From: Zygaena filipendulae
Taxonomy: Eukaryota > Arthropoda > Insecta > Lepidoptera > Zygaenidae
DNA: 64,000 nt
NCBI GenBank assembly: GCA_907165275.2
Contig: OU015654.1
Coordinates: forward strand, 7,519,501 to 7,583,500
Reading direction: 5' to 3'
Of the stretch, positions 44,694-57,034 are shown piece by piece (positions within the stretch are counted from its first letter, which is position 1; each line of letters starts with the position of its first letter). The position numbers were made by a program, and so were the translations under genes. The notes beneath the pieces were generated by a model. It had not been told where the DNA came from. It ran no database searches and worked only from the letters and a program-made list of their open reading frames with translations.

Positions 44694-47600
44694 TCTTATA
44701 CAATTAGTCAACTGTGGTAAAAGAATTAGACATTAATTTACAATCTGTCTTTAAATTTAGTTTATTTGATCTCCCTTTCTATCTGTCTCATCCTCTCCTT
44801 TTTTCTTATGAAACTCTGTACACAAAAGAAAAAAGTTAGAACTCTCTAGATACCAACCCCCCAGCAGTTGCACACCTCGTAGTGATCGCGGTTTTTGAAT
44901 TGAGGAGCACAACAAACATCACATCGCGAAACACAATTAGGTAGGTGTATGATAACCTTGATGAACAAAGGTATCGAAACCTTCGAAATTCCTTTATAAT
45001 AACTAAATAATTACCTGACCAAGTCTTCGATTCCATTAACTCACAATTATTTGTACCTACCGCAGTGGCGGTACCTCCATACAAGCCTACGAGTAAAAGC
45101 CTGGCTTGCCTAGCTAAAATATTCACTATACAAGTACATAATAAATACTAACATTCTTAATACTTGGCAATAGTGGGAATATATATTCTTATTTCTTGTA
45201 AAGATTTGAAGTAAGTTCAAGTGATTTAATACGAGTAGGTGCAAGACCCAATAGAACGTTGACTGTTCTCAATCGTATGACAAAATGTTTGATTAGAATA
45301 GTATCTATAATATTTTTATTCTTGTAGCAAATTGTATTAATGGTGACTATTTTTCGGTAATAATTAGGTACCTATAAATATATTTTTTTTTAAACCTACA
45401 CTAAACCAACATAAAGGATGTTATTTATTAAGCAGACCATTTAAAAACGGCGGGATCGATTTTACAGATCGTAATTACTAATTACGATTAGTATTTTACT
45501 AAATAGAAAGTTTTTGTAAAAATCAAATATAGTCAGGACGTCTGTCGGGTCAGTTAGTGTTATAACTTATAAGTAGAGGAGATAGCCCTTCATTTAGGCA
45601 AGTAGATACATCGGGCTTGCGTTAAACTCTACTACGCATGTTAAACTAATACACGATTATAAAATTGGGAACCAACAATTGGTAGGTGATGAATAGAAGT
45701 CGAACTCACTGACGTTTTAATTAGCCTGTAATAACAGTGCCTGCATATCAACTACAGCTGTAGTCTACACGTCATTGACTAGAACATTACCGTTGTCAGG
45801 ATCTATGTGAAACATGAATTGTCAAAATGTGCAACGTAGTAACTTCTTTGGATGAATTTTTCTTTGGACGCAAGAACTATTATCAAGAATTCTGATTTAG
45901 ACCAATAATAGGGCAGGCCAGATAGATAGCAAACTGGGTGATGATACAATACAACGGATGGTGGCCACATAACGGGGATGTTGTAACGGAGTGATGAAAA
46001 TCAATACTATTAGCTGGGCGACACAACCAGCACGGAGTAGAAGCTATGACAAGCAATTGCACCAACATAGTGATAAATTTATACAGCATACCAAACATCC
46101 GCAGGAAACACGGAGCAGCGCCCAGGACCCGCGACCCAGGTGCAGGTTCAATCCAAACCTCTCGAAACAACCCCCAACTAGCCAAATGACACAGCACACG
46201 CAACAACTAGACGCTAAAACATCTAGTTCTCCATAGATCACCATAGATCGACGCGACACCGTAAACTGTTCTGCACCGAAGGCACAGTAAATAGTAAAAT
46301 GCCGCGTTGCTTATGCCTACAATTACATGCCTGTCAATTTATAATAAAGACGATAGTCTGGCAGTGAAGTGGAGCGGGAGAACGGACGTACTATAAGTAC
46401 TACTACCGCTATTAGTCGGCGGGAAACTACCTTCACGACTACACGGCTATCGGCTGGCACGCGCCCGTCCTCGAGCACTAAATCGCAGAAGAGAAATCTC
46501 GAGAAAGAAAACCGATACTACCACTTGCCCATACTGGCATCACTAGTATGCTGGTACAATTCAGCCACTCAAACTTCAAACTTCAGAAAGGTCCGATTAT
46601 TCTCAACGAGGCCTGAGTATCTTAAACTGATTTGATCGTCTCTGTGGTTGTTATCTACTATTAACTATGCTAGTCCGGACAGATGTCCCCATAGTTATCA
46701 CTTTTACTTTTTCTTTTTTCCTCTACTATTATTCCTACTTAATACTTCTCGCTGACACGCCATCCTAGCCACATTAACTGACATTGAGAATTGAATTGAA
46801 TGTCGAGTATCGACCACTAGTCTTACTCTTGTAAAGCTAATTTCACACATCAAGAACCGAACTATTTTTATGTTAGGCGGTAATAAAAGTCACAACTACC
46901 CACACGGAAATACCACACACGGATGATCAACCGTTTTCAGGACCTATTCGGTAATCAGTAAAGTGATTCAATTCTGTATCTATATGAATGTCTAGAATTC
47001 ACGCTCATACAAAACCCGACCAACGACGGCTGGGTATGTGAGTAGATCGTATTTTTTTTTTTATTTAGATTAAAATTACAAAACTCAAACCCACGTGGTC
47101 TCAGCTTTGCGGTTACAACTACCTGTAGTAACAACTGTGGTTTTGTAAATCATCAAGTAAACCAGAAACAATATTTATAACAATGATATTAGTAAGGGTG
47201 ATGTACGGCGTTCTAATTGTTTCGCTTTGACTTATACGTCAGGATTTTTAAGCATATTTTCAGTTTACGACAGTGGATGTGAAAGCTAATACGGACAGAA
47301 AGAGATAAGTATCTGCCAACAGTTCAAAACAAAGCCCCTAATTTAGGAACTATTGACGACCTCAATTGCCGCCCGCTAGTGTAATATCTGCCTCCATTAA
47401 TACTATTATTAATTCAAAAGAACGAATCAGTAACCATTATTTTACCAAAATCGCAGTCGTAATTATATCCGGCATACGCAACCTGCGTCGCGATTTGAAT
47501 GAAGACCAAGCGTGCTACCCCTCTTCTACCTGCTATGACGTTACAAGAGCAATTTAGTGATGAGCAACTCCCTCTCGCGCCAAGTCGACTAAAGGATGCC

Positions 47601-48200
47601 ACTCACCACTCCACCCTGCTCTTTTAATAGAGATTTACTTTGTGTTAATCGATTTAGTAAACGACTGAATGGACAGACGAATGACACACGCAAGGAAATG
47701 CGAAACGGGTATAGCTACCAAATAACTGTCACTCGTTTGTGAGTTGTGACCTCTCGGGTAATAGCGAAACATTGCCTCAGATGATCATTTGATCAAGGTC
47801 ATTCATCATCAGAGGGTCATTTGATCGTCGTGATTCCCATTGGAGAGACCGCGGTTATTGATTTCAAAGTCACACACACACATACTTATACATAGTATTT
47901 GGTGGGTTTTAATTGAATAGATGATGGTATTTTACAGAAACAACTTGGTGGTTGGGATTGACACAAAGGTCGTTGTACTACTTGTACTTCAAAACTTGAT
48001 AAATAATCCGAAAACTACTTTGCTGGAATACCCTTGTACATGTGCATTTATGATCTACCCTGTGGCAGCAGTTGACTTGCTATGATTGATGGTCGATCTG
48101 GAGATACACTCAATGATAAGAAACCTTTTATTTTATAGATCTCAATACTTTTGAGTTTTGACACATACAAGCACTTTCATACCTCTTTTTTTTTTTTTTT
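44694..48200 (-). other. LTR-element interior without recognisable coding
   Basis: This is the body of the 44.2-49.8 kb element. Short ORFs occur on both strands (for example the overlapping pair at 45883-46259) but show no Gag, protease or RT motif. 46360-46500 is moderately GC-rich. The minus strand near 45900-46230 has a GGTTTGGATTGAACC word, only weakly like a B box; I do not call a SINE there. Confidence 0.5.
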
Positions 48201-48232
48201 TTTAAAGTCTGAGGTTTCAAGAAACCTTAAAT

Positions 48233-48565
48233 TCAAGTTAATGAACAACATAGCAATACCTTCAATTCAATGAACTTCATGGATATACTTTCAATTTAAT
48301 GAACTTCACGGAAATAATTTCAATTTAATGAACTTCACGGAAATACAATTTAATGAACTTCACGGAAATACTTTCAATTTAATGAACTTCACGGAAATAC
48401 TTTCAATTTAATGAACTTCACGGAAATACTTTCAATTTAATGAACTTCATGAAAATACTTTCAATTTAATGAATTTCATGGAAATACCTTCAATTTAATG
48501 AACTTCACGAAAATACCTTCAATTTAATGAACTTTACGGAAATACCTTCAATTTAACGAAATTCC
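48233..48565. repeat. Tandem array A, about 29 bp x 12
   Basis: The unit is TTTCAATTTAATGAACTTCACGGAAATAC with small variation. One unit is four bases short, and the flanking units are more diverged. Units abut with no spacers. Confidence 0.92.
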
Positions 48566-48591
48566 GAAGCTTCTTTTTTGGGTGACCTGGA

Positions 48592-49075
48592 AAAATCAAT
48601 TTAATGATTCAGATATATACAATATCTGCTGTTGTATTTTGATTTAATAGCTTTTACAACTCTGAAAAATCAATTTAATGATTCAGATAAATATTATCTG
48701 CTGTTGTGTTTTTATTAAACGCCTTTTGCAAATCGGAAAAAATCAATTTAATGATTCAGATAAATATTATCTGCTATTGTTTTATTTAACACCTTTTTCA
48801 ATTCGGAAAATCAATTTAATGATTCAGATAAATATTATCTGCTATTGTGTTTTTGTTTAACACCTTTTTCAATTCGGAAAAATCAATTTAATGATTCAGA
48901 TAAATATTATCTGCTATTGTGTTTTTTATATAACACCTTTTTCAATTCGGAAAAATCAATTTAATGATTCAGATAAATATTATCTGCTATTGTGTTTTTA
49001 TTTAACACCTTTTCCAATTCGGGAAAAATCAATTTAATGATTCAGATAAATACCTACTATCTGCTGTTGTGTTAT
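48592..49075. repeat. Tandem array B, about 72 bp x 7
   Basis: Each unit begins GAAAAATCAATTTAATGATTC, continues CAGATAAATATTATCTG (a near-palindrome, CAGATA pairing with TATCTG) and ends with a T-rich segment and TTCAATTCG. The first and last units are the most diverged. Confidence 0.92.
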
Positions 49076-49124
49076 AAACTTATAAAGAACTATTTTCATC
49101 TAATTAATATCAATTTACACTTAT

Positions 49125-49365
49125 AATATGTCATCAATTTAATGATGAGTTCAATTGTAACTGCTTCTGGTAAATAAACACATATGTTATCAATTTAATG
49201 ATCAGTTCAGTTGTAGCTGCTTCATGTAAATAAACACTTATAAAATCTATCAATTTAATGATCAGTTCAGTTGTAGCTGCTTTATGTAAATAAACACTTA
49301 TAATATCTATCAATTTAATGATCAGTTCAATTGTAACTGCTTTAAGTAAATAAACACATTATTAT
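49125..49365. repeat. Tandem array C, about 61 bp x 4
   Basis: Unit: ATCAATTTAATGATCAGTTC, AGTTGTAGCTGCTT, then GTAAATAAACACTTATAA. A weaker related motif (ATCAATTCAATGAAACAG) follows at about 49388. Confidence 0.9.
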
Positions 49366-49529
49366 CATTAATAACACAGAGTCTTGCATCAATTCAATGA
49401 AACAGATTAATATTATTCTGCTTAGGTAGGTATCCATTTTAAACGTAGGTACTTACATAAATGTTTTCCAAATAATATACGAAGGTTTATTGTTACCTTC
49501 AAACCAAAACCATGATTAGGTATACATTT

Positions 49530-49545
49530 TGTCCTCGTCGCCAGA
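49530..49545 (-). other. Candidate primer-binding site
   Basis: Minus strand TCTGGCGACGAGGAC starts immediately inside the 5' LTR. The TGGCGAC- core is common among insect LTR-element PBSs, but I cannot match the tRNA without a search. Confidence 0.6.
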
Positions 49546-49778
49546 TGTAGTGTTCACCATCACTACAGCAAACCTCACTAGTGTATGGGTTTATTGTTGA
49601 CTCACTACTACTCCCAGATCCAAGCACACTGCACATGTCCGGCTCGCTTCGCGCTCAACAATAGACTGTCGTCGGGTGGCGTTGACAATCTTTATGTAGC
49701 CACACGATATTTCTTAATACCCTCTCTGAGGTACATGAGACAATGTATTATCTCTACTTAATAGATACAAACACTACA
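49546..49778 (-). repeat. 5' LTR of the non-coding LTR element
   Basis: Identical by eye to 44171-44403 and followed by the ACTGT target duplication. Confidence 0.92.
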
Positions 49779-49783
49779 ACTGT

Positions 49784-51682
49784 CTTCACTGTCGTGACTG
49801 AGTGAATGACAGACAACGCAGATTAAATATAAACAAGCAAAGACATTCTAATTGAAAACAAGCTATGCTCAGAGCTCAGGCTCAGAACAATAACATTATT
49901 CTTCTGAGGCTCAGAGCAATAACAAGCTTGTCATTGCTCTTGTCATTGTCATTGCTTGTCATTGTGCTATAAATCTATCTTTTCACGTCTCACAGGCTAC
50001 TACTTTCAAAGTCAATATTTTCATAAAATTGCATTTGGATGTTTCAAAATTATGTTGATATTTAACTATTGGTATGTAATAAAATAAATTTAAATAAATT
50101 CAATCAGTTTTTCTTATTTATTTAGAAAATAAACGGTAGTTAAAAATTGGCCCTAATTGACATGAGATCCTTTTCTTAGCATTTTAATAGAGCTTAACCC
50201 AGGCTTCCCAAGGGACGGCCGACTTTCTAATTAGTGTTACTTACGTATTAAACAACCGATGACAGGTCCACCTTCTTCCACGGTTGTTTTAGCACTAAAA
50301 CAAAAGCTATAAGACGCGGGGTCGCGGCAAGCGGGGGGAAGTGGTCAAATTTAAGTATTTGCAAAACAGATGTTTGTTATATTTACCTATATAACCATTC
50401 AATAAGAAAAAAAGTTAAAATTTACATTAGGAGATTTTGAATACCAGAAATTTCTTTAGTAGGTTTTATAGATAGAGCAGTACTATATTATCTGTGATAG
50501 AGCCTACAGAAAACCAAAATTTTATTCAGTAATCTATACATATTTTCTTTATACTTAGAGGGAAAGTTGGTCGAAATATCGAGCGAAGTCTCGCGTGGCG
50601 TATCGTTGCGCGTTGTGGGGTCGCGGGCAATGGCCCCACGGAATGGGTAGATGCTACCTAAACTCCTACCTTAAACCAATGCAGTGTAAAGTGCTACAGT
50701 CAATCCACCTGCATTCCTAAAAATGCCTTACAAACAAAACTTATTTCTGGGAAGGACAAATTAAATGGCCGGGTGCAGTCTGCTGAATATATCGCTCTGT
50801 ATAGGTATCAGTAGTAATTATATCACTTAGTTATCTATAACATTAATGAAAAATAGATATCTATATAATAGTAATTACTAATTTATACCTTTATTGGATT
50901 AGATTATTCTGATCAAAGAAAAGGAAATCAATATATCAACGTTTTTGTAAATAAGTATTTCCAAAATTTCTTTCTCTATAAGATCCATAAATCCTCTCGT
51001 CCACTTGGATTCACAACCAGGATCCACCGGTGGATCCACGGTTTATTTATTTTTTTAAACCCCCATTACGGAGGTTTATAAATAAATTAATATGCCACTT
51101 TGGTCCACCATGCAATGGCTAAAAATACGTTCCACTGAATAATAGAAAAATGAAATGTTTTAAAATTGAAACTTTCCACAAACTATGGAATTATTATTAT
51201 TGACTTATTGCGTAATGAAGGAAGCATCTGGGCGAGAAAACTATGCAGAGACATGACGCATATAATTTACGATGTTTAAAGCTGTACCTACCTTATAACT
51301 ATACGCACTTTATAATCAGTCATTAAACTAATAATAAATGAATGAAACGTTTAACAAAGTACCTTAGCCCAAATTTTGTCTTTATTCCTTGTGAATTTAT
51401 ATTTGATTGTCGATTATTCCTTTATATCCAGGAGTCTAACGTCTCATGAAAATATTATTATTGTATTAAAAGGTAATGAAGTTGCAGACCGTCACGGTCA
51501 TAGCGAGCGATCGATGCGATCGTCGGTGTTACACGTGCGAAAATATTTAACTTGGACGTACCTACCATAACGGGAGTTCATTGTAAACCTGCAAAATTTA
51601 CTGTAGTTAACCCACATAGTCCAAAATGTACAGAAGTTCTACTCAGTTGGAACCAATTTAATTGAATCATAATATAATTTGA
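49784..51682. other. Non-coding stretch
   Basis: No gene was supported. 49860-49975 repeats AGCTCAGGCTCAGAACAATAAC and TTGTCATTGC words in imperfect tandem. 50570-50650 is a short GC-rich patch. Confidence 0.4.
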
Positions 51683-51898
51683 CTAGTTGTGCCCCGCGGT
51701 TTCACCCGCGTTAATTTCAAATTCTGGGATAAAAAGTACCCTGTGTTATCTTGATGTATAAGCTATATTTTTGTAAAGTTTCATTTAAATCCATCCAGTA
51801 GTTTTTGCGTGAAAGAGTAACAAACATCTATCCATCCATCCATCCAACCATCCATCCATACATTCTTACAAACTTTCGCTACAAATTAAGTAGGATTA
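51683..51898 (-). mobile_element. Non-autonomous Helitron (minus strand)
   Basis: Minus strand ends GCGGGTGAAACCGCGGGGCACAACTAG. The 5' half carries a (GGAT)n-type run, TCCATCCATCCATCC on the plus strand at 51830-51858, inside the element. Confidence 0.78.
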
Positions 51899-52194
51899 TA
51901 TTATGAACTGCATTGGTATTTGAATTTGCGTTGGTGTGAGTACCGTTGATTGATTAGAGTAGGAAGTAATTTTGGAATAATTAAGTGGCGTTCTGTAGTA
52001 TCCTCTTCTATCCTGAAATTCTCCGGATGAAATCCTATACCTATCTTTATTTTTATCCTATAAGTACTAATAGTTAAACGTGAAAATTTGGAGAGATATT
52101 TGAACATTTTGATGTTTGTTAGGCACTAAATTACGCATAGAAAATTATGCATACATAAATAAGTTATAATATTGTTCTGATAATAAAATGTAAG

Positions 52195-52262
52195 ACGATA
52201 TTTATACCAGAATTCCCGATGAAATCCTGAAATATATGCGGACGAATCCGCGGGGAACAGCT
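52195..52262 (+). mobile_element. Helitron 3' end fragment
   Basis: TATACCAGAATTCCCGATG and GAATCCGCGGGGAACAGCTA resemble the family 3' end with the final CTAG changed to CTAC. Confidence 0.5.
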
Positions 52263-52497
52263 ACTAAAAATATGTAAATGTATATGTATTGTCTATGAGC
52301 ATAGTCAGTTAAAGCAAAGCTGCTTACTTAGTTACTATTGTTGCAATAACTATTGCATCAGAAGTCCTATTACAAACCACATGAATTCGCATTTATAAGA
52401 GTAAGGATTGTGTTATAGAGTAATATATAATATTATGAGCCTTGTAATTAGTAGGTATACGTGTATTTTACTCATGTTTTATTTTCTTTTGTTTCAG

Positions 52498-52887
52498 GTC
52501 TTTGCGTGTCGGCAACTTTGTGGATGAATTAAAAATAACATTTTGCGTGGAACATAATACTAAAGTGATATTAGTGTAGCTCTGTAGCAAAGGTTAATGA
52601 ACTCAATTTATATGACACTCTAGTTAGTTTTGTGTCACAAAAAGAAAAAAGAAAAATTGGCATGTCGGTGTACGTGGTGAGTGACGGTCGAGAAGACAGG
52701 GAGAGTGCGAGTGTGTTGCCCGACGGTGCCGGGGGTGAGTCGGGCACCGCTGGCGACAACTCGGGTGTGTGCAGCGCTGTGCCTGTGAGCGATACGCCCG
52801 GCGAGCGCTCGCGCAGGGAGGTCCTGATGAGCGCGAGGGGTCGCCGCGCCTGCTCCGAACAGGGACCGCATCCCACTCTACATTTGC
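52498..52887 (+). CDS. Exon with start codon of an unrecognised GC-rich gene
   Basis: The exon is bounded by TTTTGTTTCAG (52487-52497) and C|GTAAGT (52888). The first 164 bases are AT-rich 5'UTR with short upstream ORFs. ATG at 52662 opens 75 codons plus one base: MSVYVVSDGREDRESASV, then a Gly/Ser/Asp-rich segment and RGRRACSEQGPHPTLHL. The coding part has high GC3, sharply unlike its surroundings, which supports real coding. No domain was recognised; the segment is probably a disordered N-terminus. The acceptor implies at least one non-coding exon upstream. It joins in phase to 61355-61517, though see the frame finding. Gene identity unknown. Confidence 0.6.
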
Positions 52888-54292
52888 GTAAGTCAATAGT
52901 AATTGGCTCTAATGGTGAAGCTGGCGCTAAATAAAATTTTTCTAAGACATTGAACTTAAAAACAATAGCATAACAAGGTAAACACTAATATTTCATTTAT
53001 TCTGATGCAAAGTTAGATCTCGTGACACTTAGCACCCAGCCACACCTATAGCACTCAGTTATTCTGAGAAAAATAGGGGCTTTTTCGATAATGAGCGCCA
53101 CTGAAAGTTCCCCATCGAAGATCGCTCACCAGAATTTCTGCTATACTAAATGTTCGGATGGCTAGCAAATCCCGTCGGTGAGCTCATTTGTCGTTTGCAT
53201 TTAATTGACACCGCGCGGGGTCAGCCACTGTGCCTGCTGGTCACTGATATAGTGTCGCAACACAATATCTTTCGGGCAACGATTTAGTTTCAATCGCCTT
53301 CCAACTCTCTGAGGTTTCATTGAGTATATCCTATGAAGACTATAGACATGTCTTTGTCTGTTAGTTTTCAAAACTCTACAAAGTGACGTCCTATAGGCAT
53401 AGAAATATCATGATCAATGATAATAATTGTCTATATTTATTTACTCTGAGATAATTGTATATACTTAAGTAAGCGAAGTTGATATGATAGTTTTTCCAAA
53501 GGGGATCAGGGGATTTTACCTATAATTTTATAGAATTTAATTATAATACCTGTGCCCACGGTTTCAACCACGTGAGTTTCAGAATTCCCGCAGGAACTCT
53601 TAATATACTATATCTATAACTTTCGCGCAAATGCAAGCAATAAATTGACAAAGTTTTATTGCAATCGGATGAACGGTATACGACAGCGAATAAACTACGA
53701 ACACTACAAACAAACAATAATTGGATTTTATAGTTATATTAGATAAGCAATCGTTCGTATTTGAAATTTTATTATAATGGTTTTTAATGAGTTAAAAAAA
53801 AGTGAATAATTTTGATATGCCATTCCTTAATGAAAGGGGTTGCGGCTTGTTTTCCAAAAATTAAACGAGACAATCTGATTTTGCTTTATTGTAAAATTCA
53901 ACGCTAGTTAATTTGCATGTGAAAGGGCTACGCCGATGGAGTTCTTAGCGCGGAGATCAATAAGTTGTAATTTGTAAATAGACCGCAACTCGAACATTGT
54001 TAAGTCAACCGACATCACCTGTCACAAAAATCGCTGAAAGTCATTCGGAATTCAACGATAGGTAGACGTTGCTCTCAGCTCTACCCACTTTGATAGCATA
54101 TACCTGAATCAATGTCTAATAGAAATTGCCCTACAACTTTGTTGTACGAGACCGATAAGTTATTATTATGTAGGTACTTTTAAAGCGTTAAGATATCCAC
54201 ATAAATCTAAATAAAATATTGTATTTAATCGATGTTCAGAATATCTGACGAACGTGTTCACGTCATCGTCTGCAATGATTTGACACAAGTAA
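52888..54292. other. Intron sequence of the unknown gene
   Basis: No exon was supported. 53553-53740 is a minus-strand Helitron remnant (CCCACGGTTTCAACCACGTGAG; GAATTCCCGCAGGAACTC). Confidence 0.45.
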
Positions 54293-54550
54293 CTGGACGC
54301 CGATAAGCAATAACATGTTAATCCACAAAATGAAGTTTATGATACAGAACGCATTATAAAGAGTTATATAGAACGCTTTGTAAAGAAATTGTGTTTACCA
54401 TTTTACATTGTTTAAATACCAAAAAATGTTAAATTTTTTTTTTGACACAAAATGGCGTTATTATTGAAAACGATTTACTCAAAATTAAAACACGATTTAC
54501 TCAAAATTTCTCCAGTGTGGGTTAGTACACTATTGCACATCTATGTCCAA
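54293..54550. mobile_element. MITE with GGAC-GATAAGCAATA ends
   Basis: GGACGCCGATAAGCAATAACATG at the left and the reverse complement of GTGTGGGTTAGTACACTATTGC at the right match the 33421-33658 element, with the shared internal words GACACAAAATGGCG and CAAAATTTCTCCAG. Confidence 0.72.
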
Positions 54551-55009
54551 CTGAACCTGTACCATGAAATAAACTTTCCTAAAATTTGCTAGGTTTGCTA
54601 TCATTAACTTGTCTCAGCTCGCCAACGGTGATAAATTACATAAAATGATAAAGAACCCGTAATCTGTATGATGAAGTGACATATTTATTTAATTGCGGTC
54701 GATTAAAATATTTTGTATTTTGGTTATGAAATTTTGAAGAGTTGAGCTAAATTCCACGGTCAAATTATTGTATAAGATTGTCAGACCACAATCTTCAAAT
54801 ATGACTACACCTTTCCGTAACACCTTGTATTTCGCAAAATACTCGGCTCTGCCTAACTAAATTTCAGGACAGAAGGTAATATAGTAAATATTACATACCT
54901 ACGTTATATATTTACGATGTAGGTACCTAGAGGTAACTCATACGATTTATTTTCGAAAAACGTTAATAGCTGTCAAGAAGTCATTAAAGGTGCTCCCTCA
55001 CCGCGAGCA

Positions 55010-55160
55010 TTCGCGTGTAATATAACATTACAATACTACCTCCCTGACTGACGACCATTCGCGTGTAATGTAACATTATACATTCGACTTTGAGCATTAC
55101 ATCACAATACTACCTCCCTGACTGACGACCATTCGCGTGTAATGTAACATTATAGATTTG
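55010..55160. repeat. Imperfect tandem duplication, about 80 bp
   Basis: ACTACCTCCCTGACTGACGACCATTCGCGTGTAATG-TAACATTATA occurs at about 55033 and again at about 55112. A third partial (ATTCGCGTGTAATATAACATTA) lies upstream. Confidence 0.8.
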
Positions 55161-55224
55161 ATTTTGAGCATTAGCTTTTAGTGGAGCGCATTGATGTTAC
55201 AAGTGGTATCAAAATATTAAGTAC

Positions 55225-55350
55225 ATATTGTATCATTACAAGGTGCGCATTGTAATGCTCGGTTCTCCTCCTTCACTGATGTATACCCGTTTTGTATCAT
55301 TACAAGGTGTGCATTGTAATGCTCGGTTCTCCTCCTTCACTGATGTAATG
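55225..55350. repeat. Tandem duplication, about 65 bp x 2
   Basis: TGTATCATTACAAGGTG-GCATTGTAATGCTCGG and TTCTCCTCCTTCACTGATGTA occur at 55229 and 55294. The CATTACAA and TTGTAATG words form a small inverted repeat in each unit. Confidence 0.85.
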
Positions 55351-55419
55351 TATGGTAATGGTAATGTGAAAAAGTATGGTAATATTTATTTAAACTTTAT
55401 GCACATCATGGTACAAAGG

Positions 55420-55670
55420 CGGGCTTAATGCCACAGTGGCATTCTCTGCCAGTGAACCTTTAGGTATTACAGAGAGCTCACTTGGCGATGCATATAATAC
55501 TCGTATCTATGACGATGAAATTGACCATTTTGTATTTGGTGCATCGCCGGCCGCTACCGCGGCACGCTCGCTATGCTCGCTCAGCTTGCGCGACTTGGTC
55601 AGTGAAATACCACCATTTCATGAAATGACCGACCACATCATGAAATTGGTCAATTATGTGATGTGGCCAC
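55420..55670. other. Moderately GC-rich unassigned block
   Basis: ATGCCACAGTGGCATTCTCTGCCAGTGAACC contains the palindrome ATGCCACAGTGGCAT. Further on are GCACGCTCGCTATGCTCGCTC and two CATTTCATGAAATG-like palindromes. The plus-strand ORF at 55436-55702 matches nothing known; I regard it as repeat-derived. Confidence 0.4.
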
Positions 55671-55702
55671 GATATAATTATATATGTAGGTTAGGTAGGT
55701 AG

Positions 55703-56943
55703 GTATTATAAATTACAAAGTACGCGATTCACTTATTATCTCAATAAATAAACAAAACGAATAAAATATTGGAGTTTTTGACGGAAACCGACATTTATTT
55801 TTGTGTTGATAAAAAAATATTAAAAGTGGATTTTTGAGTAAGTATTATGGTGGTGTTCTAAGTAATGAAGTTTCCCAATAGTGTGGCTGCTTTTTATGTA
55901 TATTTTGGTCAACCGACTCTATACCAAAATATACAGGACGGTTTTTTAGATGCATTACAATGTACGATGTTTCGAGTTTGTTTATAAGGAGGAAAAGAGT
56001 AAATCGCGGGTGAAACTGCGGAAGGAGCGGCTTGTAATGACAGAAGATAAGCATAGAGGTGATTCTAATATAATTTAACACCCGGAATGTTTGTCATAAA
56101 AGAAGTTATTAGGTCATTTGTACGTTTACAACAAACCCTTATATTATATAATTGTATTGGGGGATTGATATGTCCTGTCTGTACCTTCACATGCGTTATT
56201 ATTATCAGGAGGTATAGGTACGTATCTACTTGTATGTGTATAGTAATATTCAACGCACCGTTAACGTCGCTCCGGGGTGTATAATTGGGTCCAGCGAGAC
56301 TTCTATTACCTATTTAATATATTACACATAATAATATGTGACATGTACATACTTACAATACTTGTACCTACTTAATCGTAATATTACAAACCTTTGTTAT
56401 ATTTGCTCGTTATAAAATATCATATTTTGTTATTTATTTTCTCCAAAAGTCATTACGGACGGGCGTAGATAATAGATATTGATTGTGTGTTGCACGGCGG
56501 TTGTAGGTTATAAACGTGATCAATGTCATAAAATTATGTAATGATTTGGTTTGGATCCATCAACTTTAATTAAAGGGATTACATGGTTCAAATCTCAAGA
56601 AATACGTGATATTATGTCAATGACAAAATTGTAGGTATGCGTCAGTTAGAAATCATGTAACGTCTGAATTATTTGACCGACTGGGGTCAATTCATATGTA
56701 TGTATATGTGTCGACATCATCGTTCATGGATTCCCAAGGGCGTCCCGAAACTCATACAGATAATATTTTCGGTAGCAGCAAGAGTATTTATATTTTAAGA
56801 ATACGACCAGTCTTACATTGTTACAAATATAGAATACACAATGAATGTATTTACCCTACTTAGAATAGGTACTTCTACATAATATACAGACTATTTTATA
56901 TTTAGTATTTTTTATATCAAATGATGTTATAAGATACAGTATT
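55703..56943. other. Intron sequence, AT-rich
   Basis: No exon or bounded repeat was supported. Confidence 0.35.
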
Positions 56944-57034
56944 ATCATAATAAAAAAACCGGCCAAGTGCAAGTCGGACTAGCGCACGAAGGGTTCCGTA
57001 CCATTATCAAAATATCATTTTAAGACATCATTTC

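Larger units (their letters stand above)
44171..49778 (-). mobile_element. Non-coding LTR retrotransposon (LARD-like), recent insertion
   Basis: Two 233-bp LTRs (44171-44403 and 49546-49778), identical by eye, begin TGTAGTG and end CACTACA. The flanking 5-mers ACTGT at 44166-44170 and 49779-49783 are a perfect target duplication. Polarity is minus: next to the right-hand LTR the minus strand reads TCTGGCGACGAGGAC, a plausible primer-binding site, and before the left-hand LTR it reads AAAAAGGAAGGGA, a polypurine tract. The 5.1-kb interior has no recognisable gag, protease, reverse transcriptase or integrase and no ORF above about 110 codons. It does contain a SINE and three tandem arrays. It must use proteins of another element; the helper family is unknown. 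Confidence 0.88.

Noticed and set aside
45883..46259. Gag-like protein from overlapping minus-strand ORFs in the LTR element
   Set aside because: No zinc knuckle, protease or capsid motif is visible, and ORFs of similar length overlap on the opposite strand.
48233..48565. A CRISPR-like array of 29-bp repeats
   Set aside because: Units abut directly with no unique spacers, and the context is inside a eukaryotic LTR element. It is a tandem repeat.
52571..52896. Minus-strand genes overlapping the 52.5-kb exon
   Set aside because: They are shadows of the GC-rich plus-strand frame, which alone has matching splice sites and an ATG.
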